Shown one piece after another: positions 7,690-14,156 of a stretch of DNA of 14,156 nt. Location of the stretch: NCBI GenBank assembly GCA_009602725.1, contig WELB01000009.1, positions 1,105,283 through 1,119,438 of the forward strand, given 5' to 3'. A program made the translations under genes and the position numbers. Position 1 is the first letter of the stretch, and each line of letters begins with the position of its first letter. The DNA comes from Spirogloea muscicola. Its lineage: Eukaryota > Streptophyta > Zygnematophyceae > Spirogloeales > Spirogloeaceae. The notes beneath the pieces were generated by a model that worked only from the letters and a program-made list of their open reading frames with translations, was not told the DNA's origin and ran no database searches.

Positions 7690-10626
7690 CGGCGCCCGCC
7701 ATGTGGTCTTCGGCGCGCCGGCCCCCTCCCGGCCTGCCCCTCGCGCCCGCCGCCGCCGCAGCTCCCGCCATCGCCATGCCGCCCGCCGCCGCCGCCCCGC
7801 TCCCCGTCGCCCCAATGGCGGAGTCTCGGAGCCCGGAGTATCTCCAGGCGAAGCACCTTCGTGAGGCGGCCCTCCTTGCCGCGCCTCTGCCTGCCTCTGC
7901 GTCGCCGCTCCTTGCCGTCCTCGCCGCCTCCTGCCTCCACTTCGTCCTCAAGCAACCTCCGCCGCCACCGCCGCCGAGGAGGAGCTCCTGGCGCAACACG
8001 ACGCCGCAGTGGCGGCAGCCGCCGCCAGTCGCCACGCCCGGCGTGGGGAGTCGTCGCCCGACAGAGCAGCGGCCATCCGGCGTGCTCTTCGCTTTGGACA
8101 CGCCGGCGAGCTCTCGCGGGCTGTGCAAGCACTTGAGGACTCTTCGCTGGCTCCACCGACCTCGACAACCAGACGTGGGTGCGCCTTCCCCCCCCTGGCT
8201 GCCTTCCTTCGAGCCGCCAGAGGCGGTGACCCTCGACGCCGCAGCCCTCCGCCGGGCAGCCGCAGAGCAGCCGCAGAGCAGCAGCAGGCGGCCCCTCTGG
8301 CATGCTCACGGAGCACCTCCGTCCGTGAGCTGTTCCTCCGAGGGCGAGGCCTCCGACTTCCAGGCGCTGCTCCAAGTCTGTCAGCCCGTGGCCCAGGACA
8401 AGGTCCCTGCTGCTACCCGCTCGGTGCTCTGCTCCAGCAACCTCCTCGCCATCGCCAAGGCCAATGGCGGAGTCCGCCCAATCGCCATCGGCGAGGTTCT
8501 GTACCGGCTGGTGGCCTGGCACAGCACGCTGTGCCAGCAACATCTTGGGCAGGCGCAGACCCACCTTGCCCCACATCAATACGGCGCTGGTCTGCGAAGC
8601 GGCGGGGAGGCTGTCGTCCACGGCGTCCGCGCGGCCCAGGATCTCCACCCTGACTGGATGGTCCTGGCTCTCGATGTCCCAAAGACGCCTTCAATAGCGT
8701 AGAGCGCAGCGCCATCGCCGACGAGCTGCGAGCGGCCTTCCCTTCCCTCCTGCCCTTCTTCCGCCTTGTCTACGGCCAGCTCAGCGACCTTCTCTGGTGG
8801 ACGGGGAGTGGCGAGGTAGGGACGCTGCAGTCCAGGGACGGGCACACGCCAGGGGGATCCTCTGGCAGGGGGGTTCTTCTTTGTGCTGGCTCACAATCGC
8901 GAGCGGCGCACCCCAGCGTCCTCCTCCCGTCCTGCGCCGACGACACCACGCTGGTCGGCAGCCCAGGGGATGTGTCAGCAGCCACCGCCACCTTCCAGCA
9001 GCAGCTGGCCGCCCTCGGCATGTCCATCCGGCCCGAGAAGTGCACTGCGTGGTTTCCGCGTGGCCTCCCTGCCCCCTTGCCCCTGCCGCCTGGGTGCCAG
9101 ACTCTTCCAAGCGGCCTCACCATCCTGGGGGTCCCATTCGGCACGCCGTCTTTCGTCGACGGGCAACTGCGCGACCGGCTCCAGGAGCACCTCCAGCCGG
9201 TGGCCCGCCTCCCTGAGCTGCAGGATATGCAGCTGGCGCTTGCTATGCTCACCAGGTGCATTGTGCAGCGTCCCCACTACCTGGCGCGAACGACCCCTCC
9301 CTGCCCCACGGTGCTGGAGGCCTACACCACATTCGATGCAGGCGTCATGGAGAGCGTGGCGGCCCTCATCCGTCACACTGGCTTCCTCGACTCGCCAGCT
9401 GCACCGCTCCAGGCCACTCTGCCCCCTGGCCAGGGCGGCCTCGGCTGCCGCTCGCTCGCGGCGCGTCTGCAGGCCAGCGTTCCTTGGCAGTTGGGCACAG
9501 GTCGCCACGTCGGTGGCGCAGCGCTTCCTCCATGATGGGTGGCCCCTGTTGCAGCAGGTTGTGGTGGAGGTGGCGACCGTTACCTTTTTAGGTGGCGCTC
9601 CGCTCCGCTCAGCTCAGCTCAAGACGGGCTACTTGCGGAGCACCCTGCCCTTGCAGAGAGCGTGGTCCCGTTTGCCCACCTTGCCCACACCACCGACTCG
9701 CAGGCGCAGGCACGTTACATGGCGGCAGTCGACAAGGCGTCCTTCACGGCCACGCTGCAGCTCCTCCCTGCAACCGACGTGCGCGGCCATGCTCGGCTGC
9801 TGTCGGCCGCCTCCCCCGGCGCGGCAGCCTGGCTCTCCGCGCGCCCCCTGTACGATGCCCTTAGGATGCCTGATGAGCTGTTCCGAACGGCCACCCATCG
9901 CCTGCTGGGCCTCCCCCCGCCCTGCCTGCTGGGCGTGCTACAGTGTGAATGTGGGGAGCGGTCGATGGACCCGGCGGTGCTGGCGGCGCATATCCTCCGC
10001 TGCGCCACTGGAGGTGAAAGTACAGCTGCTCACGATCTCCTGCGTGATGCAATGTTCGGCATCTTTCAGGAGGCCGGCTACACGGTGGCGATGGAGAACT
10101 CTTCCGTCATGCCAACCCTCCGGAGGGCCGACGGACTGCACACACGCCGTGTCGACTTGGTGGCGTCCACGCCGGGCGGCGGCGCGCGCATCATCGCTGA
10201 CGTGGTCACCACTGATGTGGTCGACCGTTCCAACCCGGGGCTCTCTGCCTCGCAGGCTGGCCACGCTGCGGCGAAGGCCGCTCGCAGCAAGGCGCCCAAA
10301 TACGCCGACCACCCGGCTGCAGATGAGTTCGTCCCCCTGGCTGTGGACGTGCTGGGGCTCTCGGGTCCCAGTGGCTCGACCTGCTGGCCAGGCTTGCGAG
10401 GCGTGCTGTGGCCCGCCGGCGTGGGGAGCCGGCTGACTTCAACGCCGCCGGCTCGTGGGCTCAAGTCTATCGTATGAGATTGTCAGTATCCCTGCAGCGG
10501 TCCATAGCCCACGCCCTGCATCTGCGTGCTGGCCGTGCTCTCGCTGCGGCCTCTGGCTTTCAACAGGGGGACAGTTTTCCGGCAGCTAGTCTGTCGGATC
10601 TGCGGCTCCTCACTCGTAACTACTGA
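7690..10626 (+). pseudogene. Reverse transcriptase/endonuclease polyprotein of LINE copy 2, multiply frameshifted
   Basis: The pieces are found in changing frames. At about 7965-8190 a frame reads RAAAIRRALRFGHAGELSRAVQAL. At about 8300, GPSGMLTEHLRP. At 8350-8695, reverse transcriptase with GGVRPIAIGEVLYRLV and the LALDV motif A; a one-base loss then precedes AFNSVER. Motif B, RQGDPLAG, is at about 8846-8870 after an extra base. Motif C reads CADD at 8933-8944, where YADD is usual. Thumb-like sequence follows to about 9470. The frame moves near 9465-9475 (FLGSWAQV, then FLHDGWPLL) and back near 9600. The last part holds C-x-C-x12-H-x3-C (9944-10003), RRVDLV (Asp 10154-10156) and IIADVVTTD (Asp 10199-10201), consistent with a restriction-like endonuclease. 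One more base is lost at 10352-10370. At least seven breaks make it non-functional unless they are sequencing indels. Confidence 0.8.
9944..10201 (+). other. Zinc finger plus restriction-like endonuclease region of LINE copy 2
   Basis: Within one intact frame, C-x-C-x12-H-x3-C is followed by AAHDLLRDAMF, then RRVDLVAST with Asp 10154-10156, and IIADVVTTD with Asp 10199-10201. A zinc finger followed by acidic residues after reverse transcriptase is the layout of R2/R4/CRE-type elements, whose C-terminal PD-(D/E)XK endonuclease nicks a preferred target. The lysine of the classic motif is not obvious here, so the nuclease assignment is tentative. Confidence 0.55.
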
Positions 10627-10780
10627 GTGATCCATCATCCCCCTGTGCTGACATGACATCTTCAGGCCCCTCTGTAGCTGCTAAACGCTTGTCGGCCCCT
10701 CCGAACCCTTGTCAATTCTTTTTGGGCTGGCTTATTGCAGCCCTTGCCCTCATTTGGAGTGCCACTTCTTCTTCTTCTTC
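10627..10780 (+). mobile_element. 3' untranslated region of LINE copy 2
   Basis: The region follows the TGA at 10624-10626. It contains TTTTGGGCTGGCT at 10720-10732 with a downstream CAGCCC that can pair with GGGCTG. It ends with a (TTC)n microsatellite at about 10765-10780. The next tail unit begins at 10783, 63 bp after the first, so the tail is partly duplicated in tandem. Confidence 0.6.
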
Positions 10781-10782
10781 TT

Positions 10783-10835
10783 TTTTGGGCTGGCTGTTCC
10801 AGCCCCTATCCTCACTGGGCGAGCCCTTGCTTCTT
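10783..10835 (+). repeat. LINE 3'-tail unit, forward arm of inverted repeat
   Basis: It starts TTTTGGGCTGGCT and contains a perfect small hairpin, GGGCTGG-CTGTT-CCAGCCC. Its reverse complement is found at 10891-10943 with 46 of 53 positions matching by hand count. Confidence 0.85.
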
Positions 10836-10890
10836 TTCTTTCTCCGCCATACACTTCACTGTTCCGTCGACCAGGCCACCCAGGCCGTTC

Positions 10891-10943
10891 AAGAAGAAAG
10901 GGCTCGCCAATTGAGGAGAGGGGCCGGACAAGCCAGCCCAAAA
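10891..10943 (-). repeat. LINE 3'-tail unit, inverted arm
   Basis: Read on the minus strand it matches 10783-10835 without gaps (46 of 53). The 55-bp loop between the arms shows no coding potential. The arrangement could be two tails meeting end to end, or an inversion produced during target-primed reverse transcription. Confidence 0.85.
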
Positions 10944-11569
10944 GAATGAACAAAGTACGAGCTGGTCGTCCTTTGTGCATGATGAACGGAACCAGGTCAT
11001 TGACTTGACCGCATGCAAATAAAGCACGCCCTCAAGTCTTCGAATGTCAGTCGATGACAGTGCACTGACAGAGGCAATACAACAGAAGAGTACACAGTGT
11101 GCAATATGCACATTCGATTCGCCAGGCTCAGAGCCAAATCAGGAAACGACAATGGAAAAAATGGAATAGCTGCCTTGGACCAATCTCAGTACCAGAAAGC
11201 GAGTTGTTCCAGAGGGAAGTGACAGTGGCAATATTTACGAGTTGGTCACTTTGCGCACCCTCTTGAAAGCAGGTCAAATGTGTGGTCTATGTAGTGGGGG
11301 AGGCACAAATGCAATGACAGATCGCCCTTGAGTTGCCAAATGAGAGCCATTTGATGAGGCCCACTGACTCAACTTCTTTGTTTGTACTCCCAGCATCACA
11401 TCTGTGCCATCAGAGCAAGGTCATTGTCATTGTCACGAGAGTGGAAAACAGGGGCAACTGTGCAAGTCAAGGACAAAGAAGCCGCTAGCATGCACTTTGA
11501 CTAACTCGTACCTGAAGCTAAGATCGAGTATGTTTGGGTGGAAGCTGCACACTCGTACTTCAGCATCCT
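10944..11569 (-). other. Probable 3' flank or 3'UTR of the OTU gene, no other gene seen
   Basis: This region lies downstream of the OTU stop codon on the minus strand, before the inverted LINE tail. No AATAAA is present on the minus strand near the expected end, and no open frame on either strand has coding character. Where the transcript ends cannot be read from the sequence. Confidence 0.45.
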
Positions 11570-14156
11570 CTAGAAAAGCCAGTGCTTCTTTTTCTTTGGG
11601 TCATTGTCAATGGGCGCTTGCTCTGCAGCCAACGAAAGTCCATCCACAAAGTCAAAGAGTAACTTGAACGATGGTACTGCTACCTGCATTGCAACAAAGA
11701 GGCCTTCAACAAGCAGCTGCATGCTCAGACTCGACTCTCACCTCCTGGAAGATAGATGGAGTTGTAGTGGATCTCCGCCCAAAAGCTAAGCCAAATCTCT
11801 GACAATAAAAGATGCAAACACAGGTCTAAAACAATGTTCCTGGCTTGGAGCATCCACATTCTAATAATGAATCTGTGCTCATCTCCCCCACTGAATACAG
11901 ATACGATCTGTAGTTAGTGCAACACATGCATGTGCAGCTATCAGCTCACCATGATCAGACTGCGCCAATCGAGGTGGGATCTCAACAAAGCACTGGTCCT
12001 TGAATGACGTGACCAAGGACACCTTCACGCCCCACTAGCCACCACCGAGCAGCATGCCGAAAGGATCAGACTCAAATCCAGCGATACACAATTACGCCAA
12101 CAGCCGGTAAATTGAACACTTGCCAGGTTACCTCTTACAGTCACTTATGCTACCTGACATGGGCTCTTCCAAGTAACCTCAATTGCTCTGCAATGCTTTC
12201 TCAGTCAACTAGCCCCAGACTGCCTGATCCTAGTTTGCATACAGTCAGGCAGGGCTAAATTCATGGCACCCTCTTACATGGTCTGCCGCAGCTTGCAGCG
12301 TCACATGGTCACCCCATTCACCATTCCTGAGCAACACAAGTCACAGTGAAGATAAGCTTCTTTAATCACTATGTCATCAATGCAACCAGGCGGATACCTC
12401 TACCTACCGGCAATCTAGCAATGGCAGTAGACTATATATATATATCTGGTATTAATGTCAAAGACACTGTGACAAGCAGCACGCACTTGCCCATCTTCTT
12501 CAAATAGTCGCTGAACTTTCCAGGGACGTACTCACTGTACCGCTCAGGGTGATTCTTCATCTGCACAGCAACACAGATGATGGTCCAACGTCCTCTGCTT
12601 ATGATACTTGCCCTTTTTGTACCAATGTGACACTCTGCGTAAGGAATCTGATCTGAATGCAATAAGCTATATTTAGTCTCCCTTACGTGTGACACATCAT
12701 CAAACAATCATTAAGAGGTATTTAAATTGGCAAAGTAATCTGATCTAGCTTATTGGGCAAGGACATCAATGGGAGGGTGCACGGTACCTCAGTCACTATT
12801 GTCTTCCTCACAAATTTGTGGTGCTCCGGCGTACCATAGAGCTGGTCTGATAGTGCGCGGAACTGCAGGCAGCAGGATTTATTGGCATGGCCAAGGCAGT
12901 CTTCTTAGAGTTTGATAGCTCGACTTGTTTTCCGGGACATCTGATGTTTCTTGTGGCCAACTTGTGTCAATTGAGCATAAGCACGCAATTATGCACCTGG
13001 CAATTTCCATCCCCAGGAATCTGCCGCTCTTTGAGGCCGTAGATGCACAGCCTGTATTGCCAAAGCACAAGTATGACTGGCTCAGTTGCTTTACTCATGT
13101 ATCTGATAGCATCTAGCGGCACAGCAGTGCCATTTGATTGCTTGCAGAAATGGTTAGACGTCTTATTCAGTGGAGCAGGGGTGCAATACTTCAGTGCTGA
13201 TGAAATAATGTAACAAGAAGTCGGCAATGCAGAGCACAGCAGCAGGCCTCCCACCTCTCAAGCAGCCGCTGGTGGTCTACACTGATGTCGTCGTCGTGCG
13301 GCAGTATGCCGGAGTTGGTCCGCAGGATGAGCTGCAGCAGACCCATTGCCATCGCAAACCGCGATGTCAGCATGTCAGCAGCAGGAGGGACAACGCAGCC
13401 ATCAGACAAGCATTAAAAGCCTGGAAGAGACCGCCGGGACGGCGCTGACCGGCGACGGCTGCGCGAGCCCGAGGCGGGCTGCCAGGTCGCCGCTGGCCGC
13501 CGACGCCAGGGGCCGGCCAGGCGGCTGCGGTGCGGAGGCGAGTTCCTCGGCCTGCAGGTCCGCAGCGAGGCTGGCGTCCTCCTCCTCCTGCGCAGCCTTG
13601 TCCGCCGGTCTGGGCAGCGGCAACATCTCATGGCTGCGGCCTTGGTCCTGAGCGCCCGCGTAGCTCGCATCGCCAGCCGGCTGGTGGTGGTAGTGGTAGT
13701 CGACGCCGCCATGCAGCTCGCTGTCACCGACCGGAACGTCCTCCAGTTCCAGCGGCTGCCGCGGCAGCCCGGCAGCGGCTCCGGCGGCATTGCCAGCGCC
13801 TGCGCCGGCGTACGCATCAAAGGCCTCCCAGTGCGGCGGCGCGCCCGGAAAGTCCAGCGCCGGCGGCAAGCTCCAGCCAGGCGTGGCGTCATCGGCCGAA
13901 CGCACGACAACCGAGCCGGGAAGGTAGCCCAGATGGACCGGCTCGTCGTAGCCATTGCCATTATACTGCGGCTGTGCCGGCGGCGGCGGCGGCGGTGCAT
14001 TTGGGCCGTAGTCGACGGTCCTCTCGACGGCGGCGGCTCCGAGCTGGCGGCGCTCGAGGCGGGCGACCTCGGCGGCGCCCAGGCCGGCGGCCCGCTCGTA
14101 CTCCTCCTGAAGCGCCGCGGCGATCACGCCGTCGCTCTCCACGCCGCTGCGCGACT
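11570..14156 (-). CDS. OTU-domain cysteine protease (deubiquitinase), plant OTU9-12-like, nine exons visible, 5' partial
   Basis: OTU proteases cleave ubiquitin from proteins. Exons on the minus strand, with phases that join: 14156-13450, 13331-13255, 13051-12997, 12862-12788, 12560-12487, 12326-12278, 12034-11950, 11798-11742, 11622-11570. All introns (118-227 nt) start GT and end AG. Visible coding sequence is 409 codons plus stop. The catalytic loop IPGDGNCQ (Asp and Cys) ends exon 3; exon 4 continues FRALSDQLYGTPEHHKFVR; exons 5-6 read YVPGKFSDYLKKMGK and GEWGDHVTLQAAAD; exon 7 has VTSFKDQCFVEI; exon 8 has LSFWAEIHYNSIY with the catalytic His. Exon 9 ends KKKKHWLF, like plant members. The start lies beyond the window; the in-frame GTG at 14142 is not a credible start. 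The first intron has a weak GTCAGC donor and is the least certain. All catalytic residues are present, so this is probably a working host gene. Confidence 0.88.
12431..12444. repeat. TA dinucleotide run inside an OTU-gene intron
   Basis: A run of about seven TA units lies in the 160-nt intron between the exons at 12560-12487 and 12326-12278. It is a simple-sequence repeat. Confidence 0.8.
13450..14156 (-). CDS. First visible exon of the OTU gene, low-complexity Ala/Pro/Gly-rich region
   Basis: This exon reads GVESDGVIAAALQEEYERAA, matching the ALQEE segment near the start of plant OTU9-12-like proteins. Then come a Pro run, a Gly/Ala-rich stretch, a His/Tyr patch (DYHYHHQP) and an acidic/Ala segment with a second LQAEEL helix. 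The stretch is strongly GC-rich, unlike the AT-richer exons 3-9, and is probably a disordered region with short helices. The open frame continues past 13450 to a stop at 13402, but that tail does not match the family. A GT at 13449-13448 with the acceptor ending at 13332 restores the conserved continuation TNSGILPHDDD. Confidence 0.75.

Larger units (their letters stand above)
7640..10950 (+). mobile_element. Non-LTR (LINE-like) retrotransposon, nearly full length, degenerate (copy 2)
   Basis: A GC-rich block on the plus strand carries a low-complexity Ala/Pro N-terminal region. Next come a reverse transcriptase, a Cys/His zinc finger, a restriction-like endonuclease region, a conserved C-terminal segment shared with copy 1, and a 3' region with hairpin motifs. 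The 5' end is set only where GC-rich composition begins (about 7640, just before an N at 7667), so it may be off by a hundred bases. The 3' end is complicated by an inverted copy of the tail at 10891-10943. No poly(A) tail or target-site duplication was recognised. Confidence 0.75.

Noticed and set aside
7202-8648. Long minus-strand open frames (308 codons at 7202-8128 and 324 codons at 7674-8648)
   Set aside because: They are Arg/Gly/Ala-rich antisense reading of the GC-rich LINE N-terminal region, show no domain, and the plus strand there contains recognisable retroelement protein segments.
8883-10436. A 517-codon plus-strand open frame
   Set aside because: Most of it is a GC-rich shadow of the true frame that holds CADD, the zinc finger and the endonuclease region. 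Only about 9465-9590 in this frame (FLGSWAQV, FLHDGWPLL) is genuine LINE protein, reached by frameshift.
13402-13449. Open-frame tail of the first OTU exon to a stop at 13402
   Set aside because: The continuation has no family similarity, while splicing from 13450 to 13331 restores conserved sequence and phase. It is most likely intron.

Overview
This looks like nuclear DNA of a green-lineage eukaryote (a land plant without flowers, or a green alga). The best evidence is a spliced OTU-type deubiquitinase gene at the right end. It has at least nine exons, a GC-rich Ala/Pro-rich first exon and a lysine-rich C-terminus like the plant OTU9-12 group. I cannot name the species. Most of the rest is decayed retrotransposon sequence, with an AT-richer island that may be of fungal type.

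Layout. 1-1197: an uninterrupted run of A ending in an N, probably not real sequence. 1198-1551 (+): the last ~117 codons of a non-LTR retrotransposon, then its 3' region. 1963-5290 (-): a broken LTR-type (Ty3/gypsy-like) element with gag, two CCHC zinc knuckles, an aspartic protease whose catalytic Asp reads Glu, a Pro/Ala repeat linker, and a cytosine-5 DNA methyltransferase-like domain. No reverse transcriptase or integrase follows. 5291-6619: AT-rich DNA with a ~130-bp direct repeat pair and a 25-bp perfect inverted repeat. 6620-7171 (-): an intact 183-codon ORF resembling a hypothetical protein family I associate with fungi. 7640 to about 10950 (+): a second, nearly full-length but frameshifted copy of the non-LTR family, with reverse transcriptase, Cys/His zinc finger and a restriction-like endonuclease region. 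It ends in hairpin-containing 3' tails, one of them inverted. 10950-11569: probable 3' flank of the OTU gene. 11570-14156 (-): the OTU gene, running off the right edge.

The only genes likely to be working are the OTU protease and possibly the 183-codon ORF. The two non-LTR copies help read each other: the left fragment is in frame where the right copy has lost a base. The retroelement-borne methyltransferase is the most notable item. All homology statements come from reading motifs by eye; no search was run.
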